From assembly GCA_011523545.1 (NCBI GenBank), contig WTGN01000040.1, positions 1-64,000 on the forward strand: a stretch of 64,000 nucleotides of DNA, read 5' to 3'. Of the stretch, positions 1 through 10,294 are shown in pieces; positions within the stretch are counted from its first letter, which is position 1, and each line of letters starts with the position of its first letter. This DNA comes from Chloroflexota bacterium. GTDB lineage: Bacteria > Chloroflexota > Anaerolineae > Aggregatilineales > Phototrophicaceae. Under the pieces are notes generated by a model. It did no database searches, had not been told where the DNA came from, and saw nothing but the letters and a program-made list of their open reading frames with translations. The translations under genes and the position numbers were made by a program.

Positions 1-545
1 TCAGTCGGAATTGGCGTGTTTGTCGGCAGCGCCGTGTTCGTCTCTGTCGGCAGCGGCGTGTCTGTCGGCAGCGGCGTATCAGTCTCTGTCGGCAGCGGCG
101 TGTTTGTCGGCAGCGGCGTGTTCGTCTCAGTCGGAATTGGCGTGTTTGTCGGCAGAGGCGTATCGGTTTCTGTCGACAGCGGCGTATGGGTCTCTGTTGG
201 AAGCGGCGTATTTGTCGGTAGCGGCGTATTGGTATTGGCCGGAACCGGTGTGCCAGTTGGCAAGGGGGTGTTGGTCTCGCTCGGGAGCGGCGTCGCCGTT
301 GGCGGCGGCTCGGTATCAGTAGGCAGCGGCGTATCGGTGAGAGTTGGGAAGGGCGTATCCGTCGGGACAGCGGTGTCGGTCGCGGTCAATTCCTGGATGG
401 CGCGCGCGGTCTGGGCGGATTCGGTTGAAGGCGTATCGGTGAAGACTGGTGTAGCGGTATGGGTGGCGCTGGGCGCGGCGGTATCGGTCGCGGTTGCTGT
501 GTTTGTCGCTGTCGCGGTATCGGTGGGGACGGGCGTAAATGTCGG
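1..545 (-). repeat. Tandem degenerate repeat encoding TPLPTxT units
   Basis: Imperfect 18-42 bp units (core on the plus strand: GTCGGCAGCGGCGT or GTCGGAATTGGCGT) run through the 3' part of the VWA gene. On the minus strand they encode Thr-Pro-Leu-Pro-Thr modules forming an extended wall-spanning linker. Near-identical copies lie at about 1-150 and more diverged ones toward 545, as expected for a tract growing by slippage. Confidence 0.85.
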
Positions 546-2528
546 CGTCGGCGGAAGTTGCACGGTGAAGGGCAATAGCAGGGTCGAGGTCTGCCCGCCT
601 TCGTTTGAGACGGAGACCAGCGCCTCATGCTCGCCATCGCCCAATTCTTCAGCCGGGATGGTGAAGACCTCGTCTTCGACGACATCGGCTGGCCCGCCAT
701 CGTAGGACACCTCTACGCGAGTGATCGCGGTCTGGCCGCCGGCATCCACCTGCACATCCTGCGGGCCGCTGAGCAGCGCATCAACCGCGACGCCGCTGAG
801 CGCCACTGTCGGCGCCAAGGCGGCAACCTCGAATTCGAATGTCTCAATCGTCTCGGCGCCGGCTGCATCCACGGCATGCACCGCGATCGTATTGCGGCCG
901 GGCGGCAGGTCAGCCGCGTCGAGGGTGAAGTCAAAGCGGTTGCTCCCGACGAGCGTACCGAGATCCGGCTCGACGCTCAAGCTGACGATCGGCGACTGGC
1001 CCTCGACGGTGATGCTGCCGGTGGTGATGTCGCTGACCAGGGTTTCGGCTGTCAGCCCTTCAACTTCGAGGCGCGGCGGCAGCTTCTCGACTTCGAAACT
1101 CTTCTCAACTGTAGTGACTTGCCCGCCCGCGTTGGTGGCGCGGATGCTGAGTTGGTGTTCCTCGGGCAGCAGCTGGAAGGGATCCAGATCGAATTCATAA
1201 GGCGCTTCGGTATCGGTTTTGACCACTTCGCCGTCAACGATGAACTCGACTTGCGTGATCTCGGTCTGCCCGCCGGCATCCACCGAGATGACTTCGGCCT
1301 CGGCGACATCTTCCTGGGGCGCGGTCTCAAAATCGTCCGAAACGGTCGGGGGCAAGGCGGCGATCTCAAACTCAGTGCTCAGCCGGCCCACGTCGCCTTC
1401 GACATCGCTGACGGTGATATCTAGCTGATGTTCGCCCGGTTCCTGTTCTACCGGCACGATGGTATAGCTTTCATCCGTCGAGACGACCTCGCCATCGAGC
1501 GCATATTCGATGCTCTCGATATCCTGGTCAGCGCGGATTTCCACTGTGATCTGCGTGTCTTCGGTCAGCGCTTCGGTGAAGAGATCATCGGGCAAGAAGA
1601 GCAGCGGCACCGGAATCGGCGCGCGCAGGGTGGCGCGGCCCGCCGCCGTCTGGCCATCGCTGGTGGCGACGTTCAGCGTGAAATCGTAACGCCTGCCATC
1701 GGCCGGCACATCCGCGCTCATGGTGACGATGTATTGGCTGCGGAACAAGAAGGCGAGGTTGCTGAAGATTGCGCCTAGCTCCTCCGGCAGCGGCGCGTTA
1801 TAGAACTCGCCGTTGGATTCCGAGGCGATCGCCTCCAGGAAGCGCTGGTCGATATCCCAGCCCAGGCCGATGGAGTAGACCGGCACGCCATGAATGGTCG
1901 CGGCGCGGATGCTCTCTTCGCGGCTATGCTCGCTGATATTGCCATACTCGCTGCCATCGCTGAGGATCACCACCGCTTTGCGCTCCAGCGGCGCTTCGTT
2001 GGCGATTTCGATCGCGCGGAAAGTGGCGTCATAAAGCGCTGTCTGCCCGCCATACCCGAGGTTTTCGAATTGCTGGAAAATGAGGGCGCGGTCGGTCGTA
2101 TAATTGACGATGAGGCGGGCGCTATCGCTGAATGTCATCAGGGCGACCGGGTCATCCGGGCCCAGGGCGTTGATGTAGCCGCGGGCGGCCGTCAACGCTT
2201 CCGACAAGGGCTGGTCCGCCATGCTGCTGCTGGTATCGATGACCAGGACAGTCGCGAAAGCCAAATCGTCATCGGTGATGTTCTCAACGCGACTGATATT
2301 GGCCAGGCCGGCCAGGTCGCCGCCGACCGAGAAGTTATCCACCGCCAGGCCGGAGACCAACTGCTCGCTGGAATCGAGGATGCTGACGTGGATGGCGATC
2401 TCTGAGAGCTCTGTGCTGTCGATGCCGATGATGTTGAGGCTGACGCCGGCTTCATCCTGCATGAAGGCGACGCTGAATGGGACCAGCAACAAGAGGGCGA
2501 GAACGGTTCGCAGCGCGCGTCGCTTCAA
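1..2528 (-). CDS. VWA-domain surface protein with Ig-like repeats and Thr/Pro-rich tail (partial, C-terminus outside window)
   Basis: Read from a TTG start at 2528 with GGAG 8 nt upstream; the frame stays open to base 1, so the C-terminus is missing. Residues 1-23 form a signal peptide (MKRR followed by a Leu/Val-rich core). A von Willebrand A domain follows: the MIDAS motif DTSSSM starts at residue 98 and a later LSDG supplies another metal-site region. After about residue 270 come several similar Ig-like beta domains (repeated pattern DAGGQT-I-VE/V--DG), then a Thr/Pro linker made of TPLPT-type units from about base 560 to base 1. It is probably exported and anchored beyond the window edge. 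Ligand binding via the metal site is family knowledge; the ligand is unknown. Confidence 0.85.
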   Translation of the reverse strand, partial: MKRRALRTVLALLLLVPFSVAFMQDEAGVSLNIIGIDSTELSEIAIHVSILDSSEQLVSGLAVDNFSVGGDLAGLANISRVENITDDDLAFATVLVIDTSSSMADQPLSEALTAARGYINALGPDDPVALMTFSDSARLIVNYTTDRALIFQQFENLGYGGQTALYDATFRAIEIANEAPLERKAVVILSDGSEYGNISEHSREESIRAATIHGVPVYSIGLGWDIDQRFLEAIASESNGEFYNAPLPEELGAIFSNLAFLFRSQYIVTMSADVPADGRRYDFTLNVATSDGQTAAGRATLRAPIPVPLLFLPDDLFTEALTEDTQITVEIRADQDIESIEYALDGEVVSTDESYTIVPVEQEPGEHQLDITVSDVEGDVGRLSTEFEIAALPPTVSDDFETAPQEDVAEAEVISVDAGGQTEITQVEFIVDGEVVKTDTEAPYEFDLDPFQLLPEEHQLSIRATNAGGQVTTVEKSFEVEKLPPRLEVEGLTAETLVSDITTGSITVEGQSPIVSLSVEPDLGTLVGSNRFDFTLDAADLPPGRNTIAVHAVDAAGAETIETFEFEVAALAPTVALSGVAVDALLSGPQDVQVDAGGQTAITRVEVSYDGGPADVVEDEVFTIPAEELGDGEHEALVSVSNEGGQTSTLLLPFTVQLPPTPTFTPVPTDTATATNTATATDTAAPSATHTATPVFTDTPSTESAQTARAIQELTATDTAVPTDTPFPTLTDTPLPTDTEPPPTATPLPSETNTPLPTGTPVPANTNTPLPTNTPLPTETHTPLSTETDTPLPTNTPIPTETNTPLPTNTPLPTETDTPLPTDTPLPTETNTALPTNTPIPT

Positions 2529-2741
2529 ATCAGATTCTCCAATAGCAATCGCTGGCTGAACAAATCAAGGGCAGAATGTAACCCATTCTCGCCGCTTTGT
2601 CACCAAGCGCGAAGAAACATCGGGATTATAAGGAAGCAGACGCGAAATTTATAGTTGAAAGATACAAGGCGAGCGTCGACTTTATTGTGCGTCAGGCTAT
2701 GCAAAGATGTGCAAGCCAACCCCACCCCCCGGACCCCCTCC

Positions 2742-2932
2742 CCAAAGCAGTCTGAGGCCAGGACAGGTTTGACCTAATCATACTTCAGGGTTCCGCGTTA
2801 GACTTCAAAAGCTGCTCTCTTGGCGAAAACTGTAGGGGCGACTCGGTGAGTCGCCCGAAAAAGCTCAAGAAAATACAGAATTCGCGACGATATTTTGCTC
2901 ACTGAATAACTGTCCTGTCGTCAGCCAAAGCA
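2742..2932. mobile_element. MITE-like element with 15-bp inverted ends and 8-bp target duplication
   Basis: CCAAAGCA occurs at 2742-2749 and again at 2925-2932, flanking 175 bp. The left end reads CTGAGGCCAGGACAG (2752-2766); the right end (2910-2924) reads CTGACGACAGGACAG on the minus strand, a 13/15 match. The inside has no ORF but carries a family A hairpin (2831-2857). It sits in the middle of a family B repeat, which explains why the two halves of that repeat are apart. No transposase is encoded in the window, so it would have moved in trans. Confidence 0.6.
2831..2857 (+). repeat. Family A hairpin
   Basis: TGTAGGGGCG head; 9-bp stem GGGCGACTC/GAGTCGCCC, loop GGT. Lies inside the MITE-like element. 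Confidence 0.75.
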
Positions 2933-2959
2933 TTAGGGAGGGGGAGTTTGGCGCGCTAC

Positions 2960-3000
2960 TGCAGGCTTCTCCCCATTGCTATGGAGGGCCGAGGGGGTTA
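2960..3000. repeat. Family B-type hairpin overlapping a stop codon
   Basis: CTCCCCATTGCTATGGAG hairpin followed by GGGCCGAGGGGG. Its outer edge supplies the TAA stop of the DUF2461 gene read on the minus strand. Confidence 0.65.
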
Positions 3001-3702
3001 GACCCCGCCGTAGCGCTCTTGCGCGCGCACCAGCCAGTGCAGAATCGGCGCCAGCTTGGCAAAGTGCTCGTAGCAGACCTCCATAAGCCGCGGCGTCGAG
3101 ATCACGCTCGGCGGGATGTCATGACTGCCGGCATGCAGGTTATTATATTTCAGCCATTCAACGCGCGCATGATCCTTGTCGTAGCCGCGCGGCGCCCGCT
3201 TGTAATGCTTCCCGCTCAGATTGTAGCCGGCCGCTTCCACCGCTTCAGACAGCGAAACCAGCTCGGGACCCAGCTCGTCATCGAGAACAGCTTGACGGTA
3301 GGCATCCAGCATGGGCTTGGCGAAATGAAACATGCCGACCATCAAGCCGGCGTCATCGGGGCTGATCTGCATGCCGAAGCCGGGATGCTGCATCTTCTTG
3401 CCGCAGCCATGCCACCACATCATGGCGACGTTGACCTTGTAGGGCGATTTGTCTTTGCTGAAACGGGTATCACGCGCCGCCCGCATCAACGAGCCGCTGC
3501 CATTCGTCCGCAGGTCGACCACGATATCGGCGTCGAGTTCTTTCAGCCGCGCGCCCATGGCCGCCACCCAGGCAAGCGCCGGCGCCTTGACGAATTCCTC
3601 ATAACACGGCCGGTTGGCGGCGAACCAATCGCGCGTATTGTTCTCGCGCAGCTCGCGCAGGAATTGCTGGGTTTCGACGGGGAAGCCGGGGAAGTCGCTC
3701 AT
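2998..3702 (-). CDS. DUF2461 family protein
   Basis: Encodes about 234 residues from MSDFPGFP; an in-frame ATG four codons upstream is possible but less likely. It matches the DUF2461 (TIGR02453) family throughout: start F-P-E-T/FLxxLxxNNxRxWF, then FxR-DTRFSKDKSPYK in the middle (RDTRFSKDKSPYK visible), then a G-G-Y/HP-like segment and C-terminal LKxxP-like helices. The usual family size is about 220-230 residues. No biochemical function is established. It is divergent from the cyclophilin gene. Its stop codon lies in a family B repeat. Confidence 0.85.
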   Translation of the reverse strand: MSDFPGFPVETQQFLRELRENNTRDWFAANRPCYEEFVKAPALAWVAAMGARLKELDADIVVDLRTNGSGSLMRAARDTRFSKDKSPYKVNVAMMWWHGCGKKMQHPGFGMQISPDDAGLMVGMFHFAKPMLDAYRQAVLDDELGPELVSLSEAVEAAGYNLSGKHYKRAPRGYDKDHARVEWLKYNNLHAGSHDIPPSVISTPRLMEVCYEHFAKLAPILHWLVRAQERYGGV

Positions 3703-3812
3703 GTGCAGATCCATTTGCTTGTCGGTTGCATTTCAGGATTCTAGCAGATGCCTCCGCCAATAGCAGCCGCAGAGGCGCGACGCAGGAAGACTTTGTCCTA
3801 CATTTGCTGTAC

Positions 3813-3842
3813 GTACGGGCGAGCCGGTGGCTCGCCCCTACA
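3813..3842 (-). repeat. Family A hairpin
   Basis: Stem GGGCGAGCC/GGCTCGCCC, loop GGT, ending CCCCTACA. Lies in the divergent intergenic region between the DUF2461 and cyclophilin genes. Confidence 0.75.
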
Positions 3843-3968
3843 GATTTCGCCTTTGAGGGTATGCCGCCCGCGTCGCCGCTGACCAATCCCGCCTATGCAA
3901 GCGTCCAGCGCGCTGGCACAATGCGCGCAGTCAAAGTCATCGCTCGCCGAGCGCCAAAGGAAGAACTC

Positions 3969-5188
<1,220 letters not shown>

Positions 5189-5192
<4 letters not shown>

Positions 5193-6133
5193 GCCAGCCG
5201 CCGCCGGAGATTTTCAAGCGCCTCATCCCGCGCTGACAAGTGGCATAGCTCGACCGCTTCGATGAAAAGCGGCAGATCCTCCCGCCGGGCCAGTCGCGCC
5301 ATCTGCAGCAATCGCTCGCCGAGTTCCTCATCGCGCGCCGCCGCCATCACCACCAGACCGTAGCGGCGCAGGTCCGCGTCGCGCGTCGCCAGAATGACCG
5401 CCTGCAAGCGATCGTACAAAGGCGCCTGCCGCCCGTTGATGATCCAGTTGATGATGCCCATCGTCGCCGTCGGCTGGTCGATCTCCTGGTAGCGTTTAAT
5501 CAAGCCTTCGTACAGGTGATGGGGAAAATCGCCACCCAGCGATTCCAGCGCCGCCCCGGTCAACTCGCCGCGCGCGGATTGCGCCATCGCTGCGCCGCCG
5601 CGCAGCAGAAACTGATAAATCGGCAGCCGCTGATCGGAAGCGACCAGCACATCAATCGCGGTCATGGCCGGCTCGCAGTTGAAGACCGATGTCTGCGGCT
5701 CGGTCAGGAAGCGGGCGGCATAAAGGCAGGCGAGCGGCGGGTCAAGCGGCGCCAGACCGGCCAAGGCAGCCGCCCGCAGATTTTGCGCAACATCGTCAAC
5801 CGGCTGAAAATGATAGGTCTCGACGCCGAGGCGATAGATATCGGCGTCGTCCGGATGCTCGATATGCACGAGCAGGCGCGTCAAAGCCTCGCGCAGCAAG
5901 CCCGCTTTGTCGCGCTTGTCTTCGGCGAAAAGCGAGAGGCATTTGTCGCGCAGAGCCGGCCGATGGCGCTCGTCCAGCGTCGCCCGAACGCGCCCAGCGT
6001 GCAGGACGAGCAGGCACTCATCCAGATACTGCCGGCTATTCGACCGCCCGAGCAGCTCCAGGGCGAGGTCACGCCGCGTTTCCGCCGCTGTCGCCCGCCG
6101 AAGTTGCACATACAATTCAGCTTGGGAAGGCAT
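5189..6133 (-). CDS. Helical repeat protein of unknown function
   Basis: 314 residues, no signal peptide or membrane segment. It is rich in Leu, Ala and Arg in paired helices (for example LRRYGLVVMAAARDEELGER, then LLQMARLARREDLPLFIEA), which resembles HEAT/ARM-type solenoids, but I cannot name a family. It converges with the cyclophilin gene and their 3' ends overlap by 4 bases. A family A repeat sits just upstream of its start. Confidence 0.6.
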
Positions 6134-6164
6134 GTACTGTCACCATCACCGTCATGGCAGAAAT

Positions 6165-6190
6165 TGTAGGGGCGACTTATCAAGTCGCCC
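6165..6190 (+). repeat. Family A hairpin
   Basis: TGTAGGGGCG head; stem GGGCGACTT/AAGTCGCCC, loop ATC. Confidence 0.75.
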
Positions 6191-6220
6191 GCATTCGCAT
6201 TTTGTCATGGTGGCGGGCGA

Positions 6221-6268
6221 CCAACCCCATCCCCCGGCCCCTTCCCCAATGCATTAGGGAAGGGGAGC
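6221..6268. repeat. Family B hairpin repeat
   Basis: C-rich head CCAACCCCATCCCCCGGCCC followed by hairpin CTTCCCCAATGCATTAGGGA and AGGGGAGC. Nearly identical to 30791-30838. Confidence 0.75.
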
Positions 6269-6320
6269 GCAGGTAGCGAGATTCTCTGGTTTTATGACGA
6301 CTTCGCTCGTGCCTGCAAGT

Positions 6321-6359
6321 CTCCCCCAATGCGTTGGGGGAGATTTAGAGGGGGTTGAT
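6321..6359. repeat. Family B hairpin overlapping the end of the Ldh gene
   Basis: Hairpin CTCCCCCAATGCGTTGGGGGAG plus TTTAGAGGGGGTTGA (split here for length). Read on the minus strand it encodes the last residues (INPL) and the TAA stop of the Ldh-family gene. Confidence 0.7.
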
Positions 6360-7388
6360 CCTTGCAACGCCCAAACCCTCGGCGCATGCGGCAATCTCAC
6401 GCCAGGTTGCAGCGGGCAAATCGATGCCGTTCGCCAGCCGCTGCCGCCGATTGCGCGCTTCGACTTCCCCGGGATAGAGCACCTCGCCCCCCAGCGGGTC
6501 CGTCTTCACATAGTCAATGATCGTGTCGACCTGGCCTTTGAAGGCGGCCACGGGACCGAAGCGCGAGATGTCAATCAACAGAATCACCGTGCCCCAGCGG
6601 TCTTCCAGCGGCGGCTGCTTATCGGAACGGAGCGACGCCATCAAGGTGAAGAAGCCGACCATCATCGCCAGCGCGTAGCCTTTGTGCCCGACATCGGGCA
6701 AGCCCATCGGCCGCAAGGCGCCGCCCTTGGCAAGCTGCGTCGGATCAGAGGTCGGCTGCCAATCGGCATCGACGATCCATTCGCCGGGCAGCTGCTCGCC
6801 TTTATCTACCGCCACCATCACCTTGCCGGCCGCCGAAATCGAGGTGGCGAAATCGAGGATGACCGCGCCATGCGTCTCGCTCGGGAAGCCCATCGCAATC
6901 GGGTTAGCGCCGATTTTGCGGCCGGTCCCGTTCAGCGGCACGACGATCGAGCGCGGCCCGCCCAGGCAGCCATCCCAGATCATCGACGCCATGCCGGCCG
7001 CCGCGCCCATCTCGGCATAAGTGCCGAGGCGGCCGGTATGCCCTTCGTGGTACATCGAGACCAGGCCGACGCCTTGAGCGCGCGCCTTGTCGATTGCGAG
7101 CTCGGTCGCCTGTTTGGCGATCACCTGGCCAAAAGTCCAGTTGCCGCAGATCTGCGCCATCGACGCCGTTTCTTCGACGATCTCCGGCTCGGCCGCCGGC
7201 TGCAGTTCGCCCTTCTCAATCGAGCGCAGGTAATAGGGTGTGCGGATCACGCCGTGCGAATCGTGCCCGGCCAGGTTGGCGTTGACGAGATGCTCGGCGA
7301 CGATCTCAGCGTAATCCGACCGCGCGCCGGCCGCCTCCAGAATCCGCCCGATGAAGCCGCTCAGCGCATCGGCTTGAAAGTTTGGCAT
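6345..7388 (-). CDS. Ldh family (malate/L-lactate dehydrogenase-like) NAD(P)-dependent oxidoreductase
   Basis: 347 residues. It carries signatures of the Ldh_2/YlbC family, which is unrelated to Rossmann-fold lactate dehydrogenases: N-terminal AGHDSHGVIR (DSHG motif), the central HTGRLG segment where a catalytic His lies, GANPIAMGFP and a C-terminal GHKGYALAMMV helix. Members reduce 2-oxoacids such as pyruvate, oxaloacetate, ureidoglycolate or sugar-derived 2-oxo acids with NAD(P)H; substrate cannot be chosen from sequence. It stands alone, with the C-terminal four residues and the stop encoded by a family B repeat, so the original C-terminus may have been altered. Confidence 0.88.
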   Translation of the reverse strand: MPNFQADALSGFIGRILEAAGARSDYAEIVAEHLVNANLAGHDSHGVIRTPYYLRSIEKGELQPAAEPEIVEETASMAQICGNWTFGQVIAKQATELAIDKARAQGVGLVSMYHEGHTGRLGTYAEMGAAAGMASMIWDGCLGGPRSIVVPLNGTGRKIGANPIAMGFPSETHGAVILDFATSISAAGKVMVAVDKGEQLPGEWIVDADWQPTSDPTQLAKGGALRPMGLPDVGHKGYALAMMVGFFTLMASLRSDKQPPLEDRWGTVILLIDISRFGPVAAFKGQVDTIIDYVKTDPLGGEVLYPGEVEARNRRQRLANGIDLPAATWREIAACAEGLGVARINPL

Positions 7389-7582
7389 GTTATCCCTTTC
7401 TCAACTATTCATTCTGTCTTGCGGTCAATCGGCGGTCGCTGCCCGCCCTTATATTGCTGGCAGCGTCGCCGGAACGGTGTCGGTTCGGCTGAGTTTGCCT
7501 GCTTTCGGCTTTGAGGTCAACAAGGAGCTGCGACGGAGAGCCAGCAATCGCCATTCGCCGCCGCCTTGATTATGCCGGATCG

Positions 7583-9427
7583 TCAGCCGAAATGGGCTTC
7601 GTAATCCAGCCCATAATACAAACGCCGCCACCATTTCATTTTTCTTTTGCTGGGCGTCAGGTGTTTCGCGTCGAGGTTGGCGTGGGGGAGGAACATGAAT
7701 TCGCGCGTGTCGATAGCGGGGTCGCCGGCAGCGCGCAAATTGAGGATTTCTTCGTGCGTTTCATCCCAAATGCGAGCATATTTGGCGAAGTCATTGACGC
7801 GCCGCGCCTGACCGACGGCAACCCCGCCGGCGATGATAATAAGGGCCAGCAAGCTCGCCAGCCTAAACCAGCGTATCCAGCCCGCGCTGAAATATGACAT
7901 CTCGCCGCCGTGTTTGATCGAGACACCGGCCAGCGCGCCCCACAAGAGACCGGAGGTCATGAGCAGAAATGTAATGGGCGCGAAGGTGCGTTCATAGACG
8001 AAGCCTTGCCCCCAAAGCGAGACGCCGATAATGACAGCGAAACTGATCAGCGTGATGCCGGTCGCCATGGCCGCGAGCAATTTCAGCAGGCGCGCTTTCG
8101 GCTCGTCCACAGCGGCCGCAAGCTGCGTCACCAGCATGACAACTAATGTGAAGGCAGTCAGAACCAAATAAGTGGAGGCTCTGAGTTCACTGTTTCGCGC
8201 CTGCGTCAGGGCGAAGAGCGCGGCGATGGCGAGCGCGGCGAAGCTGCTGTAAATTGTTATGCCCTGCGGCCGATTGAGCAGATTGCCGAGCAGACTGCGT
8301 TTCCAGATCAAGAGCAGCAAAGCAAAGATCGCGGTGAGATTGGCGCCCAGGATGAGGGCGTAGCGCAGGCTGAAGCGCCAGAAAAAGAGCGGCCCGTCGC
8401 TTGCGTGCGCCCATAAATACGGCAGCAAGATGATTTGAATTATCAAGCAGAGCCAAAGACTGCGCGTTTCAACCGCTATGCGAGCTGGCCGAGCCGGGAC
8501 GGATGCCGGCCGGTAGCATGTCAAAATGACAAAGAGCCCGGTCATCAGCGTCAGCATGAAGCCGGCGAAGGCGGCCTGATGACCGGCATACTGTAACAGG
8601 GAGTCCAGGCTTCGGCCTAGCAATTCACCCAAGTCACGCACGGGCACTATCACCTGACCAAAGTTCTCCGGCTGCGAGGCGCGGTGGGCCAGGCCGGGCG
8701 CGCTGATTTGCACGAGCAAGCTGGCGAAACTGCCCAGGCAGCCGGCGAGCGCCAAGGACAGATATGCCCGGCGTTTCCGCCCCCGCAAAAGGACATAGGC
8801 CGAGAGCGCAAGGAGCGCCAGAAACGGCAATTGAAACACCGGGAACATCGTCGAAAAACCGGCGTTGATGAAGGCGAGCGCCGCCACCGCCATCGACGCG
8901 AGCCATAACCCGCGCGCGCTGCGCAGCCGCTCGCCCGCCTCAACAGCCAGGGCCAGGCAGAGCAGCAAGATCACAGCCGGCAAAGTGTATGCCACCGCGC
9001 CGGTGAACCAGAAGAAGGTTTCCGCTGTATAGAAACCGTTGTATGTCGCGGCCAGCGCCAAGCAGGCCCCGGCAATAGCGATCTTGCGCCGGTGCTTCGA
9101 GACGCCAAGAATTGCCAGGATTTTCGCATTCAGCCAGGCAAAGCCGGGCAGACCTAACGCCGACAGCATGATCGGAAAGAATGCGGGCGCCGCCGTCGCC
9201 ACCGGCGCGAAGAGACCGAAAAGCAGATAATTGCTGTAGTGGCCGGACCAGTTCTCGCGCCAATAGAGCAGCGCATCCCAGGCGCCGACCAGCAGCGGCT
9301 TGCCCAGGTAGGCGTAATCGTCGCCGATGAGCCGAATGAACTGAGCCAGATACAGGAAAACCAGCAGCGGAATCAAGGCCAGCAGCAGGCCGCCCGCGCC
9401 GAGCAATCGATTTGCCAAGCGGTTCAT
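7583..9427 (-). CDS. Polytopic membrane protein, DUF6056-like
   Basis: 614 residues from ATG 9427 (AGGG six bases upstream). About 13-14 hydrophobic segments cover most of the protein, with a short soluble C-terminus containing RRVNDFAKYARIWDETHEE. The first extracytoplasmic loop has GDDYAY and WRENWSGHYSNYLLFG, a layout seen in DUF6056 and GT-C-like glycosyltransferases, where an acidic pair in the first loop is catalytic. A role in moving sugars from lipid carriers to surface glycans is therefore plausible but only inferred. Confidence 0.7.
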   Translation of the reverse strand: MNRLANRLLGAGGLLLALIPLLVFLYLAQFIRLIGDDYAYLGKPLLVGAWDALLYWRENWSGHYSNYLLFGLFAPVATAAPAFFPIMLSALGLPGFAWLNAKILAILGVSKHRRKIAIAGACLALAATYNGFYTAETFFWFTGAVAYTLPAVILLLCLALAVEAGERLRSARGLWLASMAVAALAFINAGFSTMFPVFQLPFLALLALSAYVLLRGRKRRAYLSLALAGCLGSFASLLVQISAPGLAHRASQPENFGQVIVPVRDLGELLGRSLDSLLQYAGHQAAFAGFMLTLMTGLFVILTCYRPASVPARPARIAVETRSLWLCLIIQIILLPYLWAHASDGPLFFWRFSLRYALILGANLTAIFALLLLIWKRSLLGNLLNRPQGITIYSSFAALAIAALFALTQARNSELRASTYLVLTAFTLVVMLVTQLAAAVDEPKARLLKLLAAMATGITLISFAVIIGVSLWGQGFVYERTFAPITFLLMTSGLLWGALAGVSIKHGGEMSYFSAGWIRWFRLASLLALIIIAGGVAVGQARRVNDFAKYARIWDETHEEILNLRAAGDPAIDTREFMFLPHANLDAKHLTPSKRKMKWWRRLYYGLDYEAHFG

Positions 9428-9494
9428 TGGGCGCCCTCGCACTTGGCCGCTCGCCTGGGGGCGCTGGTCCAGGATCCTGCGCAGTATGCCAGCA

Positions 9495-9875
9495 CTACTG
9501 TACTTCTCCTATCTCGCAAACGCCTCGCAATTTGCGGCCCTTCCCGACTGGACTGCTGTACTCGCCGCGCTCCCACTTCCGCGTGACATGCCCCTCGGCA
9601 TCGCGTTCAAAGCGAAGCGTCTCGTTGGATTGCCCGGCCTCGCAGAGAATGAAGACGTCCTCTTCTTCAGTTGGCTCCAGCGTCACCGGCGCGCCCGCTT
9701 CAACATCGGCAAAGCCATAACCCGCCCCCCAAAGCAAGGCGCCATCGTAAACGACGCCGATAGCCAGGCCCGGTTGATGCCGCTGCTTGACTTGACGCGC
9801 CACCCATTTGTCAAGGATGTCCAGCGCGGTCGCCAGGTCGCCGTTGTCATTCAGAAGCGGATCTGTCATCGGCAT
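9495..9875 (-). pseudogene. Serine hydrolase (beta-lactamase/AmpC-like) remnant with internal deletion
   Basis: 126 codons from ATG 9875 (AAAGGGG nine bases upstream). The first 60 residues match the start of class C beta-lactamase-like hydrolases (VARQVKQRHQPGLAIGVVYD then GYGFADVEAGAPVT). The sequence then jumps to a typical C-terminal beta strand region (DVFILCEAGQSNETLRFERD then EGHVTRKWERG). Both catalytic motifs SxxK and YxN are absent, so some 350 residues appear to have been deleted in frame. It may still be translated but cannot be an active hydrolase. Confidence 0.7.
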
Positions 9876-10023
9876 CGAATTAGACCCCTTTCGTGGATCC
9901 CGTCTCAACACTGTACATCATTGTACCTTCAGCGCAACGCGATTCATCAACCGGAAGTGAATCAAATTCAGGGGAATTCTGCATCGATTGCAGAATCCTC
10001 TTGGTGTCTTAACCGGCGGGCAT

Positions 10024-10049
10024 TGTAGGGGCGAGCCATTGGGTCGCCC
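10024..10049 (+). repeat. Family A hairpin
   Basis: TGTAGGGGCG head; stem GGGCGAGCC/GGGTCGCCC with one G-G mismatch, loop ATT. With the next element it fills most of the 370-base gap between the hydrolase remnant and the beta-helix gene. Confidence 0.7.
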
Positions 10050-10074
10050 TAAATCGAGAAACGCCTTGGCTTGC

Positions 10075-10100
10075 GGGCGACTCGCCGAGTCGCCCCTACA
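10075..10100 (-). repeat. Family A hairpin
   Basis: Stem GGGCGACTC/GAGTCGCCC, loop GCC, ending CCCCTACA; opposite orientation to the element 25 bases upstream. Confidence 0.75.
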
Positions 10101-10215
10101 GATTTCGATATGATTGAGAGCCGTAGGTTTGAGACGGCAACTCGCCCGTCGTGGCGAGCAATTGTGTTGTCGCGCGCCGGTTTGCGCCGGCGTTCTCCAT
10201 TTTTCCGAGTTTCGC

Positions 10216-10243
10216 TTGACATAATTCGATATTAGCATATACA
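10216..10243 (+). promoter_or_regulatory. Strong sigma70-type promoter
   Basis: TTGACA at 10216-10221, 16-nt spacer, TATACA at 10238-10243. The expected transcript start is near 10250, about 35 bases before ATG 10285. It reads toward the beta-helix protein. Confidence 0.7.
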
Positions 10244-10294
10244 CTTCTGTCAGAACACGTTTAATCGACGGAGAATCTGGTCTTATGTCTTTCA

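Larger units (their letters stand above)
2717..2949. repeat. Family B hairpin repeat interrupted by a MITE
   Basis: The left half (2717-2749, C-rich) and right half (2925-2949, ATTAGGGAGGGGGAG) together make one family B element like those at 6221 and 30791. They are separated by 175 bp carrying its own inverted ends and flanked by an 8-bp duplication. Confidence 0.7.

Noticed and set aside
16..705. 229-codon plus-strand open frame of Val/Gly/Ser repeats
   Set aside because: Mirror of the TPLPT tract of the VWA gene.
6294..7514. 406-codon plus-strand open frame
   Set aside because: Antisense of the Ldh-family gene and partly repeat sequence.
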